64,000 bases of DNA from Strobilurus pachycystidiatus (GCA_019915135.1 JAHLMK010000001.1:1054001-1118000), one strand, 5' to 3'; counted from the first letter of the stretch, positions 21,799 to 31,913 are shown. Notes: generated by a model from the sequence alone, not told the origin. Made by a program: numbers and translations.

Positions 21799-24700
21799 GA
21801 AACGCCTACGGAGAGGCGGTGTTGATCCTGGAAAGATCACCTAATGGTAATGTAGAAGTCAAGCAGACATGGGTACCAGGAGAAAATGAAGCACACTTCC
21901 GAGAAGGAGCCTTAACGTCCCTCTACCTGAAGAAATCTCCTGCGTACATAGACAAGGCGGCAAAAAGCCTTAGGAAACAACATGCCTTTATGAAAGCCTC
22001 TACGGTGCCAGGAACTGTCCCAGCTAGCCTGGTAACGCCTCGGGGTTTATTAAAAGAAATCAACGCAACCAAGGTACAAGGATTTCGAAAGGTGTTTAAC
22101 ATAAAGGGAATTGCCGAAGATCAAGAACGAACTAAGTCCCACGCCACAGTAACCATGAATCTCTTCTATGGGGTACCACAGGAGTTGCACAAATCATTCT
22201 CAGGACTTTCAGTGACGCTACCTAAAGATTATGTGACGGAAGCACAGGACAAGTTCCTGGAGTTGGAAAGTCAACGTCCAGTACGAGGCGTGTTCGCCGG
22301 GAAAAAGTATAAACCGATGGCGCTGAAAACCAAAGCCCATCTGGGGACTCTACCCAAAGAATTCAGGATCAAACGACATATCAAAGGCGATCCTCTAGCA
22401 GGAATGCCTGAACTCAGTCCAGATCCCCCGCCCTTCGTACCAACTGGAAGGTATACTGCGGAAAGACGCGAACAACTACAAGCGGACCACCCTGGAGATT
22501 TTCTGACTTCGGTGGAAAGACGAATTGTAGACCAACTTATGTGTGGACAGAATGCGGGATTCGCCTGGGAGGGAATGGAAAAAGGACATTTTGACCCAGA
22601 GTACTTTCCACCTGTCGATATACCCGTTATTCCACATACTCCGTGGGTGTTAAGAAACATACCTATACCCCCAGGAATCTACGATGAAGTCTGTAAGATA
22701 ATCAAGCACAAACTAGACTCAGGCGTATATGAACCTTCGAACTCTTCATATCGCTCAAGGTGGTTCTGTGTAGTGAAAAAGGATGGCAAGAAACTCCGTT
22801 TGGTACATAGCTTGGAACCTCTTAACGCGGTAACCATCGCACATTCAGGGTTGCCTCCTGCTACAGAGGAGTTAGCTGAAGCGTTCGCAGGAAGAGCCTG
22901 TGGAGGTACCCTGGACTTGTATGTCGGGTATGATGAACGGCTACTGGCCACTGCCTCTCGCGATATGACTACCTTCTCAACACCTTACGGTGCTTTACGA
23001 TTAAAGACTTTACCTATGGGATGGACCAATTCGGTTCCGATATTTCACGACGACGTTACAACCATTCTAATGGATGAGATACCGGCGTTCACAAGACCTT
23101 ACATCGATGATGTACCTGTCCGTGGTCCAGCCACTAGATATGTACAGCCGGATGGAAGTTATGAAACGCTTCCGGGGCATCCAGAAGTTAGGCGCTTTGT
23201 CTGGGAACACCTTCTAAATATGAATCGTATTATACAACGAATGAAATATGCCGGAGGTACCTTTTCTGGACATAAAGCCATCATATGTGCGGAAGAAATA
23301 GTAGTCGTAGGACATGTCTGCACTTATGAAGGAAGGAAACCAGCAGAAGAAAGAGTTAAGGTGATTTCTGATTGGCCACCTTGCAAGGCACTGACCGAAG
23401 TCAGAGCTTTCCTAGGGACCGCGGGGATCTTCAGGGCCTTCGTGAAAGACTACTCGAAGAAAGCCTTACCTCTTACCCGGTTGACTAAGGACATAACAAA
23501 GTTTCAATGGACGGATATTGAACAAGCTAGTATGGACCTCCTCAAGGAAGCAGTTAGGACTTGTCCGATGCTAAAACCCTTGAATTACGAATGGTCAACT
23601 CCGATCACCTTGTCGGTAGATACTTCTTACCAATCGGTAGGATATTACCTATCCCAAGTAGATCCGGATGACCCAAAGAAAAGGTACTATGCCAAGTTCA
23701 TGTCCTTAACGCTCAACGACCGAGAAGCCAGGTACTCCCAAGCGAAGAGGGAATTGTTTGGTCTGTTCCGGGCATTGTCCGCGTGTAAGTACTATCTCCT
23801 AGGTTGTAGAAAACTAGAGATTGAAACAGATGCTAAGTACATCAAAGGGATGCTGTCGAATATTGACTCCCTAGCCAATGCCAACCTACAAAGATGGGCA
23901 GAGGAGATTTTGATGTACCATTTCAAGCTTATACACATACCAGGAAAAGTCCATGGTCCAGACGGTCTTAGCCGCCGTCCTGCTTCGGAGAACAACGAAG
24001 TAATACCCAGACCCGCTCAAGGGGATGAGGACGATCGAATCAATAGCTTTGAATATCAAGAACCTGAGGACCTTCCGACCGAAGACAAACCTCTGGGGTT
24101 TGAGACATTCAGATATGATATCGATACTAGGGGAGGCTACAGCCAGGAAATAGCTAGAAGTCCCTTGCCAAAGCATATGAAAGTATCTAAGGCAATTAGG
24201 ACCTCCGCGCTAACTGGTATCAAGGACATTGAGGAGTGGATGGAGATCGAGGAGTTCCCTAGCTTAGTAAAGAGTAAGCGAGAACGCCTTTGGGAAAGTA
24301 GGTTGCCAGATCTCCAGCCACACTTGGTCGGGAGTAAAGTCCAGAAGGATGAAGACTTCGAAAGATGGAGTCGGGACTTTTCAATCAGACACGAGAAACT
24401 ATATAGGTCTCACTTAGATGGAAATCTCCGCCGTGTACTCCTACCGAAGGAACGGATTCCGATTTGCAAAGCTATGCATGACAGAGCTGGTCATAAAGGT
24501 CAGTACTCGGTGCTTCAGCTACTTGCCAAACGGTTCTGGTGGCCAGGGATGGAGGTAGACATACGGTGGTATGTGCGATCTTGCCTTATATGCCAAAAGC
24601 GACAGAAAAGAAACATAAAGATAGCGCCAACCATCACCTCTACACCTGGGATATTCGAGAGGGCCTACATAGATACCTTCCGAATGCCCAAGGCCGGGGA

Positions 24701-25658
24701 ACATTCAGCCAAAAAGAAACAACCATCCAAGTGGGCTGGGTTCAACGCTGTTACTGTGGCAAGGTGTGGTCTGACAGGTTGGCCAGAAGCCAAAGCTCTC
24801 CGAGATGAAACAGCGGAAACACTAGGAGAATGGATCTTTGAGGACATTCTCTGTCGCTGGGGCTGCATCAAGGAGATTGTAACGGACAATGGCCCAGCTA
24901 TCAAGAAAGCCCTTAGACACATAGAGGAGAAATATGGCATCACGGGTATCCTGATTACCGCCTATAACAAACAGGCAAATGGTAAAGTCGAAAGAGGACA
25001 TTGGGATATTCGCCAGTCACTCTTTAAGGTGTGTAAAGGAAATCCGGAACATTGGCCGGAGTATCTACACGAAGTCCTATGGGCAGAACGAATCACTATC
25101 AAAAGGAGTATAGGAACTTCTCCCTTCCATGCTGTAACGGGCTGTGAACCTATAATGCCTATGGACCTGGTGGAGATTACTTGGCTGGTGGACATGCCAG
25201 ATCACCTTGTATCGCACTCGGATTTGGTTGCACTCCGAGCAAGGCAGTTAATAAAACACAAAGGCGATACGGCAAGGTTAAAGTCTAAAGTCCTTCTGAA
25301 CAAGCAGAAGGCAGCGGAGAAGTTCATGGAGGAATTCAACAACAGCATTCCGCGTTATGTATTCAAAACAGGTGAATTAGTGTTAGTACGAAACACCCGG
25401 ATTGAAGCCGAAATGAACGCCAAGTTTAAAGAACGCTTTATGGGACCTTTTGCGGTGGTTTCCAGGACATCCGCAGGAAATTATGTGGTATGTGAGCTGG
25501 ATGGCACCATCTGGAGGGATAAGATAGCTCAATTTCGAGTAATCCCCTTCCTAGCCAGAAGGGACCCTATTGCTTTAGGAGAAACATTCTTCTCTAGGCT
25601 TAGGCGTATCAGTCGCGGAGTCGGAAAAGCGTTGGATATGATTGCGAAAACTACTTAG
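21774..25658 (+). CDS. Pol: reverse transcriptase, RNase H and integrase
   Basis: Reached by -1 frameshift from the protease ORF; no good ATG opens the frame. Reverse transcriptase spans about residues 290-600, with WFCVVKKDGKKLRLVHS, the catalytic LDLYVGYDE and YIDDV, and FLGTAGIFRAFVKDYSK. RNase H has SVDTSYQSVGYYLS, AKRELFGLFRAL and IETDAKYIKGML. Integrase has the zinc-binding HDRAGHKGQY...CLICQKR, then the DDE core AYIDTFRMP, IVTDNGPAI and KQANGKVERGHWD, and a C-terminal GPFAVVSRTSAGNYVV fold. No stop or frameshift interrupts these domains, so the enzyme looks functional. No chromodomain is visible at the C-terminus. Confidence 0.92.
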   Translation, partial: FSPGLKEVGNAYGEAVLILERSPNGNVEVKQTWVPGENEAHFREGALTSLYLKKSPAYIDKAAKSLRKQHAFMKASTVPGTVPASLVTPRGLLKEINATKVQGFRKVFNIKGIAEDQERTKSHATVTMNLFYGVPQELHKSFSGLSVTLPKDYVTEAQDKFLELESQRPVRGVFAGKKYKPMALKTKAHLGTLPKEFRIKRHIKGDPLAGMPELSPDPPPFVPTGRYTAERREQLQADHPGDFLTSVERRIVDQLMCGQNAGFAWEGMEKGHFDPEYFPPVDIPVIPHTPWVLRNIPIPPGIYDEVCKIIKHKLDSGVYEPSNSSYRSRWFCVVKKDGKKLRLVHSLEPLNAVTIAHSGLPPATEELAEAFAGRACGGTLDLYVGYDERLLATASRDMTTFSTPYGALRLKTLPMGWTNSVPIFHDDVTTILMDEIPAFTRPYIDDVPVRGPATRYVQPDGSYETLPGHPEVRRFVWEHLLNMNRIIQRMKYAGGTFSGHKAIICAEEIVVVGHVCTYEGRKPAEERVKVISDWPPCKALTEVRAFLGTAGIFRAFVKDYSKKALPLTRLTKDITKFQWTDIEQASMDLLKEAVRTCPMLKPLNYEWSTPITLSVDTSYQSVGYYLSQVDPDDPKKRYYAKFMSLTLNDREARYSQAKRELFGLFRALSACKYYLLGCRKLEIETDAKYIKGMLSNIDSLANANLQRWAEEILMYHFKLIHIPGKVHGPDGLSRRPASENNEVIPRPAQGDEDDRINSFEYQEPEDLPTEDKPLGFETFRYDIDTRGGYSQEIARSPLPKHMKVSKAIRTSALTGIKDIEEWMEIEEFPSLVKSKRERLWESRLPDLQPHLVGSKVQKDEDFERWSRDFSIRHEKLYRSHLDGNLRRVLLPKERIPICKAMHDRAGHKGQYSVLQLLAKRFWWPGMEVDIRWYVRSCLICQKRQKRNIKIAPTITSTPGIFERAYIDTFRMPKAGEHSAKKKQPSKWAGFNAVTVARCGLTGWPEAKALRDETAETLGEWIFEDILCRWGCIKEIVTDNGPAIKKALRHIEEKYGITGILITAYNKQANGKVERGHWDIRQSLFKVCKGNPEHWPEYLHEVLWAERITIKRSIGTSPFHAVTGCEPIMPMDLVEITWLVDMPDHLVSHSDLVALRARQLIKHKGDTARLKSKVLLNKQKAAEKFMEEFNNSIPRYVFKTGELVLVRNTRIEAEMNAKFKERFMGPFAVVSRTSAGNYVVCELDGTIWRDKIAQFRVIPFLARRDPIALGETFFSRLRRISRGVGKALDMIAKTT

Positions 25659-25749
25659 AACAAGAAGTAATAACGATGAAAAAGTAGTAACGATAGAGGC
25701 CGTACCAAAAAGATTTGGATGCAAATGACAGTTAAGGATGCAAGACTGG

Positions 25750-25832
25750 CAGCAGAGGGACTCGAACCGGCGCTCGGGTTTGAAACCAAGTCCGAGACGA
25801 CGCGCTCAGCCGTTGAGCCAGTGGTGTCCGAA
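25750..25832 (-). other. tRNA-like sequence inside the retrotransposon
   Basis: Read on the minus strand, the region has an A-box-like TGGCTCAACGG, a 4-bp D-type stem (GCTC...GAGC) and a canonical B box GGTTCGAGTCC, spaced as in a tRNA gene. Acceptor and T stems do not pair well and no clean anticodon arm forms, so it is not a functional tRNA. It may be a captured tRNA remnant or a Pol III promoter. Confidence 0.35.
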
Positions 25833-26158
25833 ATCTGGCAAGTGCTCTGACAGGATGACGGGGACGTCATCAGAAAAAGTAAAAAGGGAATAGAGGGACA
25901 ACGGTCCCATTTATTCTAATGGCTATAATTTTGCAATAAAAATTAAATTTGGAGCTCTAAATACGGTACAAGAGAGCGTCGTAACGAGGAAATGGAAGGA
26001 AAAAGGGTCGTAGCCCCTTGAAAATAATGACGCGCACCTCGGGCAGGGCTGTGCCCGGCCACAAACGCGAAAGCTTAAAAGTGATGAGCAACGGAATTAA
26101 TGTGGTAAGCGAAGAAAAGAAGTTCGAACAAGTCCGTTCACCTTCTACTGCGCCCACC

Positions 26159-28231
26159 ATGTCGTCGCCCGTACCCGCACCAAAACCCACCTCGGAGAAG
26201 GTAAGTTTTGGGCGAAAAACCCAAAAAGAACAGGACAACGAACTAACTTACCTAAAGGAGAAGTCGCCCACCCCTGCAAAAGATGATGAACCCGCGCAGG
26301 AGCCAGAGGAACGCGACCAGGAGCGAGAAAAGGTGAGTAAGCCCAAAACGAACAAGGCAACAGGAGATTTTAACGCGTCCTAGGACAACCAAGAAATCAA
26401 CACGCGACCAGATGAACTCCCGGCCCCACGACCGGTGTTCGACTACAGCGGATTCTTCTTGAACGACCGCGTACCCACGGCGCTCCGAGCAGCAGGCATC
26501 GGACTCGAGATGGCGCACCAGCTAGCATCGACGCCCGAGCGCACCCGTAAAATCCTGGAAGAGAACGACTACAAAGCGTACCGCGCCAATGCGGTGTTTT
26601 GGGTGGAATTCCAGGATGTGCTCAGTGCGTTGGACGACCCAGCCGACCACCCTCTGGAGCGAGTCGAGATTGCCCTGACGCGTGCCATGGAACAAGTCGA
26701 GCTGGCACCAAGACAGAACGCGCCCCAGCCTCCTCTCTTCCTAGGAAACAGCCGTGCGCGCGCAGACATTGCCCTCCAACTCGAGGAAGACGACGCCCAG
26801 GTCTGCTTCCTCGACCCAGAGCAGTTGTGGGCCTTTGTACCACACACCGAAGTAGCCGAAGGGTTTTGGGGTCGCCTGATCCCTGAACTCAAGAGCGCCA
26901 ACGCCGCCCAGCCAATCTACTTCTCATTTAGACATGTCCTAGACCTCTTAATCGAGGACTCGGCCACCTTATGTCAGCTGCGACTATACGAACCAGACGC
27001 GCCGGAAGCCGCAGGACGCGACGAGAAGGAGGGCGATCAGGGCGAAGACGGGGAACGTGTGGGAACGCCGCTGCGAACGATGCAGGATTTGGCCGCCGAG
27101 GAAGGCAGTGACCAGGAAGAAGACGAGCTGGCAACGAAATCCCCCACGCCGGTGGCCCCGCGACCCCGACCACAGCCGAAACCCCACTCGCCAGCCAAGT
27201 CCATGAAGGCGGTGGAAGTTCCGGCAAGGCGACACATGGTAAAAGGGAAGGGAATCGGCCCCAAGACAGCGAACCAGTACGTTGTCCGGCAATTTATAGC
27301 TCCCTTGCTTCCAGCTAAACGACGCCCCAGACCTAAGACCATCGCCAAGGTCGAACCGCGAGACAAGGAACCTTCGGAGGTCGAGGAGGACGCCGAAGGA
27401 GAAACCGAGGCCGAAGAAGGAACGATGGACGCCTCCAGCAAAATGACCAGGCGTGTTCCCCTGTACGACGACGACGCACACTGTCTCGCCTGTGAGCAGC
27501 GAAGCGTCGTATGCACATTCAACCGGATGCGCTTGAGCGACCGCGGGAACAAGACCAGCTGCGACCAATGTTCCCTGAGTCGGGGGATCTACGGTCCATG
27601 CCTGCTCGTCTGGGACCGGGAGCCAAAGGCGCCAACTTGGATGAGTCTCGATGGGCGTCTTCGGGCCAAGTTGCAGAAACTGGCGCAGCCGCTGGTCAGC
27701 GACAAGAAGATCTCGAGCGCGCGTTATGTCTACCCTGCGCGTCGAGGAACGGCCGTCAAGTCGGAAGTGCAGGAGAAGAAAGAGGCAACGGCGCAGTCAA
27801 AGAAGCGTCGAAGGGAAGTCGAAGAGGATAGCGAGGTCGAGGTGGTCGAGCCCCCGAAGAAGAAGGAGAAGGGGAAGGCCAAGGCGAAACGAGCCCCGAC
27901 CCCGGTACCGGAGGACGACGACGACGATGACCTCGAGGAGATCGAAGCCCCGCGCGCACGCCGAGAGTCGACGCGTCGCGTCTCTCTCATGTCGCCCCTC
28001 CGCCTCGTCACGGAGAAAGAGAAGGCTGAGCAGGACAAGAAGCGAAGGGCCGCCAACGCCGGCGAAGGATCTTCGCGCCACACCGTCGCGACCACCTCAT
28101 CCGCGCGCGACTTCCTCCCCTCGATGGATCAACAAGAAGTCACCGACCGGGTCAACCTGATCCTGTCGTGGTACTTCACGTTGCCGCCCACCGCGCAGAA
28201 GAAAGTCAGGGAGATCATTGGCAAGAAGTAG
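26159..28231 (+). CDS. Spliced sense cargo gene of the retrotransposon (Cys-cluster protein)
   Basis: Three exons (26159-26200, 26258-26332, 26384-28231) with textbook donors (gtaagt, gtgagt) encode 654 aa from an ATG in good context (CCACCATGT). Residues about 60-250 form a helical domain (FDYSGFFLNDRVPTALRA, LDPEQLWAFVPHTEVAEGFW). Residues 380-440 hold a cysteine cluster, CLACEQRSVVC...CDQCSLSRGIYGPC, that could bind zinc. Long acidic and Lys/Arg-rich stretches (KKKEKGKAKAKR) suggest nuclear localisation. It occupies the env position of retroviral-type elements but has no signal peptide or membrane segment. Its GC content is visibly higher than gag-pol, consistent with later acquisition. 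Family not recognised. Confidence 0.75.
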
Positions 28232-28463
28232 GACTTCGTCGCGGGCAGTTTCCCCTTCGCCGCCGCCGCTTGGCTTTCCTTAGAACAATTTACGAACATT
28301 TTATCTACATGTACATCTACCGCACGCACCCGCCCGACAAAAATAAAATCCGCTTTTCATTAAAAACAAGTGTGATTTTTATTTGAAGAAAGAAAAGGAC
28401 CTCGAGACCTAAGGTGCTAAGGCAAAACGCCTTAAAAAGCCAAGTCCAGGCAGGGCAAACTTC

Positions 28464-28480
28464 TCAAAAGTCAAGAGGAG
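28464..28480 (+). repeat. Internal copy of the polypurine-tract region
   Basis: TCAAAAGTCAAGAGGAG is identical to the sequence ending next to the 3' LTR (31896-31912). The two copies bracket exactly the block of three antisense genes. An internal PPT could also act as a second plus-strand primer site. Confidence 0.7.
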
Positions 28481-28636
28481 TTTCGAATAAAGTGTAAGGG
28501 AAATACAAGCGTGTATAAAAGCGAACTAAGGAGAAATTCTATAGGACCTGGCTAAGTAGACTAAACGACTAAGGTCTTTTATAGACTAAGGTGGTTAGAC
28601 TTAGACGAGTAAAGGAGTTTCTATGAGGAAATAAGA

Positions 28637-29756
28637 CTAAAAACGATTCCAATCCGGACCCACTGGGAGACGCGCTAAGCGTTCGTAGAAGAAACCCGAA
28701 GACCTAACATCAAGAATCATGATATAGTTCTCCAGGAGTTCGTAGTCCAGTGCGGAGGCGTTTGACCAGTCTATTTCCCAGAAGGATGGAGTGACAAAAG
28801 ACAAATGCTCATCGGCTCGCTACAAGCACAGAAGTTACAAGGTGTGCGAAGCGCGGGAAGGAGTTGACGAACGGTGTTCGAAGGAACTTCAACGTGGGGA
28901 GCCAAACACCTAAGACGAGTAGGTCGCATCAAGGCTCCCAACTTAGGAAAACCATACAAGGCAGAATTCGCTCGCTGGAACTCCGGCCACCACTTCATAA
29001 CGGTTACGATGGACGGAGGCGTTTGATCGTATTGAACAGGGAGGATCCGCAAGGCGTTTGGATCGATGATCAACTCGCGAAGAGTGGAATCGAATCCCAT
29101 GTAACCGCCGAAGGTGGATTCCACCTGGAAGAAATAATCAGACAAGGCGGTTCTGGAGAAGGTGTTTGCGCACCATGAACCGGGGAATAATGTCCTTCAT
29201 CAAGTCGGGATGCACGCCCGGGATGTCCAGCAAACCATAACCAAGGAAGTTATCAAGGGCGAAACCGTCGAGGGTCCTTCCATTGACGGCTCGGAACCAA
29301 GACTTACAGAGCTCCACGGCTCCGTAGTACAAGGGAAAGAAGTACCGGCGAAAGCCAAGGTAAATGACGGGGTTTTCGTAGAAGGCGGGATCCCACATAT
29401 ACGCCAGACGACGCTGGAGTGGAAGTAAGCAGGCATAAAGGGCCTAAGGCGATGTTACGCACCAAGGTATACAACAAATACCGCAGGGACGGGACATCCA
29501 AAGGCTTCCCTTCACCAAAATGAAGTACTGGCTCTTCTAAGGCAGCTACCGCCGCGGTATCGTCAACCGTGGAGAGAGTACCATCGTCATAGCGGATAAC
29601 GATGCTGAATCGCCGAGCGAAGGTATACAATTCCAAGGCGCTGGTCAAGGCCAATTCGCCAAGTAGGGCCTCGAGCTCCTCCGGAGCAGGTTGGTTGTGC
29701 AAAGGGATGCCGCGAAGGCGAGTGTCAGAAAACGAAGGAAGAATCGGGATAGGCAT
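28637..29756 (-). CDS. Antisense cargo gene 3 of the retrotransposon
   Basis: Four exons (29463-29756, 29174-29413, 28839-29124, 28637-28770) join in frame to a 317-aa protein starting MPIPILPSFSDTRLRGIPL and ending RLARLPVGPDWNRF. All introns are GT-AG on the minus strand and 49-68 nt long. Notable stretches are YMWDPAFYENPVIYLGFRRY, TLDGFALDNFLGYGLLD and NASALDYELLENYIMILD. No family, signal peptide or clear membrane segment is recognised. A TATA box (29792-29798) lies about 36 nt upstream of the ATG, so it probably has its own promoter. It converges on the sense cargo gene. Confidence 0.7.
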
Positions 29757-29791
29757 GGCGGTTATGGCAAAACCAGAAGCAACTCTGGCGT

Positions 29792-29798
29792 TTTTATA
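29792..29798 (-). promoter_or_regulatory. TATA box of antisense cargo gene 3
   Basis: On the minus strand CTATAAAAACGCC lies 36 nt before the ATG at 29756. The same CTATAAAAAC word precedes antisense gene 1. Confidence 0.5.
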
Positions 29799-30208
29799 GA
29801 GCGCCTGGACCGCCGTGACGATCCAAGGAAAAGGAAGAAATAGCTTAAGCGAGTCTAGGAATAAAGTTTAAGCTACTCCGAAGACCATTAAAAAGACCTA
29901 GGCACTGTAAAAACTTAGGATGAACGATTCGACGAAGGTGATCGGGAATTCCCGATCGAACTTACTTAGTTGATGAAGGCGGTCACTGGACTTAAGAAGG
30001 ATCGCCGGAGTTCTAACGGATCGCGCCAAAGGGGTAAAAACAAGGGTAGTCGTGTTGAGACGGCTGTGTACTAAAGTAGCTACGGGAAACAAAGTGCTAC
30101 CGGACCTACAAGGGATAAAACGAAATCCGAAGCCAGTGTAAACATGAAAGGAGAAAGGGCTAGACGACTGGCTAAGACTTGGAGGAGGTTGAGACCACCT
30201 TTAGGAAA

Positions 30209-30815
30209 CTACTGGACTTGGTCCACTCCGTCTAAGGCGGAAATGTACAAATCCCGAGTCGACAAAACGAACTGAATACGACCCCGGATCTCATTGTAAG
30301 ACGAGATAATGTCGTGGCGGTATTGACGCTCCAACTGGAGAAGTCCCGGCGAAATATTGGGATCATCCACACCGGCCAAGCAGGTCATGCGCTTGTGAAC
30401 TTGCGTCAAGGCGGCCTGCAAACCGTTGATATACTGGGGTGCTAATATCCAAGAAGTCAGAAAGGAGAAAGACAGATCAAAGTAACAGGACGTACCCGCA
30501 TCCAATTGCTTGAGCAAGACCGGCTCGATCATAAAGGTCGAAGGACGAGCAGCCTTAGCGGCGCGGCGAGAAAGGTCGTCGGGGAGCTTGCGCTTAGGAG
30601 GAAGTTCCTGACCGTTGAGGGATCCCAAGGTTTGCATGGCGCGCTGATAAACACGGGCGTTAACGTCCATCTTGGGTAGGGCAGCAAAAGGAAGATAACG
30701 CACAGAAGTGCTCTAAAGGGGAATCCCAATCAGAACCAAGTAAAGGCAAAAAGGCCAAGAGTAGTAAACGACTCACCGCTTCCGCCTCTTTGAAAAGGTT
30801 GTTGGACAAGGACAT
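30209..30815 (-). CDS. Antisense cargo gene 2 of the retrotransposon
   Basis: Three exons (30777-30815, 30496-30712, 30209-30441) with donors gtgagt and gtacgt encode 162 aa. The protein starts MSLSNNLFKEAEA, has a basic, possibly nuclear-localising stretch (PPKRKLPDDLSRRAAKAARP), and then an all-helical C-terminal half (GLQAALTQVHKRM, YRHDIISSYNEIRGRIQFVL). No family is recognised. Its ATG lies only 35 bp beyond the stop of antisense gene 1, so it may share that gene's transcript or use a promoter inside it. Confidence 0.68.
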
Positions 30816-30850
30816 CTGTTGGAAGAAATCAGCCAGCTGAAGGCGAAGGG

Positions 30851-31716
30851 CTATAAAGGAATTGAGCGTACGTTCTCACCAACGACAATCACGGACTCCT
30901 CACCGTCGGTGTCGGCTTCTGCAACATCGTCAGCCCAATCAAAATACTCGCGCTTGAAGAATCGCGCACGGCCATCGGCATCCATGTCGATGTCTTCTTC
31001 CGCCTGTTTCTCCATAGCGTCGGTGATAACTTCAGGAGATTTCTTGCTTTTTCCCTGTGAAGAAGTAAGGCGTTAAGAAAGACCTAATGAACAAGTATGA
31101 CAAACCTTGACCTTGGGGTCCGGTTTAACGAAGACGTTGGTCGGATGCATGGGATGATCAGTAGGCAAAGGCTGGAACTGCGCGTTCGACATCTTCTTGG
31201 CGGTGTTCACCAAAGGTTGGAAGATGTGCGCGATGTGGTGCGAAGGCGTTTGAGGATGAATGCCAAGGAGATGGAGCGTCAATCCGAGATAGTTCTTGAC
31301 GTTGTGGAAGAACAAGACAAGGTCGGATGGGACCTTCGAGTCGGAAGGAACGGACTTGATGTCGGTGTTGGCCATCTAGGAGGAATTAAGGAAACGACGA
31401 CATGAACAGAAGGATAAAAGGGACACACCAAGACCGCCTCCATGATTTTGTCGACCTGCTCGGTGATCTGCTTGGAAAGTTCCATGTTGAGGCAGGCCTT
31501 TTTGATGTCGAGACGGTTGAGGCGAGGGAGAGCCATCGACATGCGAAGCCCGAGGACCGTAAAAGTGTCCGGGGTGGACGCAGGAGGATCGTATTCCACG
31601 GAATAGGCGAGGACGGCGACGGAAGCGTCCTTGTGAGTGGCGATCTCCTTCGCGGAAGGAAGGTAAGGGACCGAAGGCAAAAGACGAGCGCAGGAAGTCC
31701 AGGATTTGGGAGCCAT
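30851..31716 (-). CDS. Antisense cargo gene 1 of the retrotransposon
   Basis: Three exons (31429-31716, 31106-31375, 30851-31054) join in phase 0 at both junctions and encode 253 aa. It starts MAPKSWTSCARLLPSVPYLP, has a helical middle (MELSKQITEQVDKIMEAVL, DLVLFFHNVKNYLGLTLHLL), a lysine-rich segment and an acidic C-terminus (EKQAEEDIDMDADGRARFF). No known domain is recognised. A TATA box at 31764-31770 lies 48 nt upstream, and the start is about 200 bp from the 3' LTR. The gene leads the leftward-facing block of three. Confidence 0.7.
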
Positions 31717-31763
31717 GTCGAAGGAAAGTAAGGATGAAAACGCCCAGGAGATAAAACAGGTGT

Positions 31764-31770
31764 TTTTATA
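31764..31770 (-). promoter_or_regulatory. TATA box of antisense cargo gene 1
   Basis: On the minus strand CCTATAAAAACACC lies 48 nt before the ATG at 31716, closely matching the word in front of antisense gene 3. Confidence 0.5.
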
Positions 31771-31895
31771 GGCGAGCAAGGCGAAAATTGCTAAGGACCT
31801 TGATAAAGATAGAACGGCAAAAGGTCTGGGGCTTTGCACCAAGGCAGAAGGAATAAGCGTTTTCGCGATACTACTAGGATGTCGGGGACGACATT

Positions 31896-31913
31896 TCAAA
31901 AGTCAAGAGGAGA
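31896..31913 (+). other. Polypurine tract before the 3' LTR
   Basis: TCAAAAGTCAAGAGGAGA abuts the 3' LTR at 31914 and ends in a purine run (AAGAGGAGA), as expected for the plus-strand primer of reverse transcription. 17 nt of it are duplicated at 28464-28480. Confidence 0.75.

Noticed and set aside
25400..25658. Chromodomain at the integrase C-terminus
   Set aside because: The expected aromatic cage and chromo-type strand pattern are not visible.
25750..25832. Functional tRNA gene inside the retrotransposon
   Set aside because: B box is good, but acceptor and T stems do not pair and no anticodon arm forms; kept only as tRNA-like.
27895..28000. Asp/Glu repeat as a simple-sequence expansion
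   Set aside because: It lies in frame within the sense cargo gene and fits the acidic regions of that protein.
26159..28231. Sense cargo gene as an envelope protein
   Set aside because: No signal peptide, membrane segment or fusion-type region; the protein is charged and probably nuclear.
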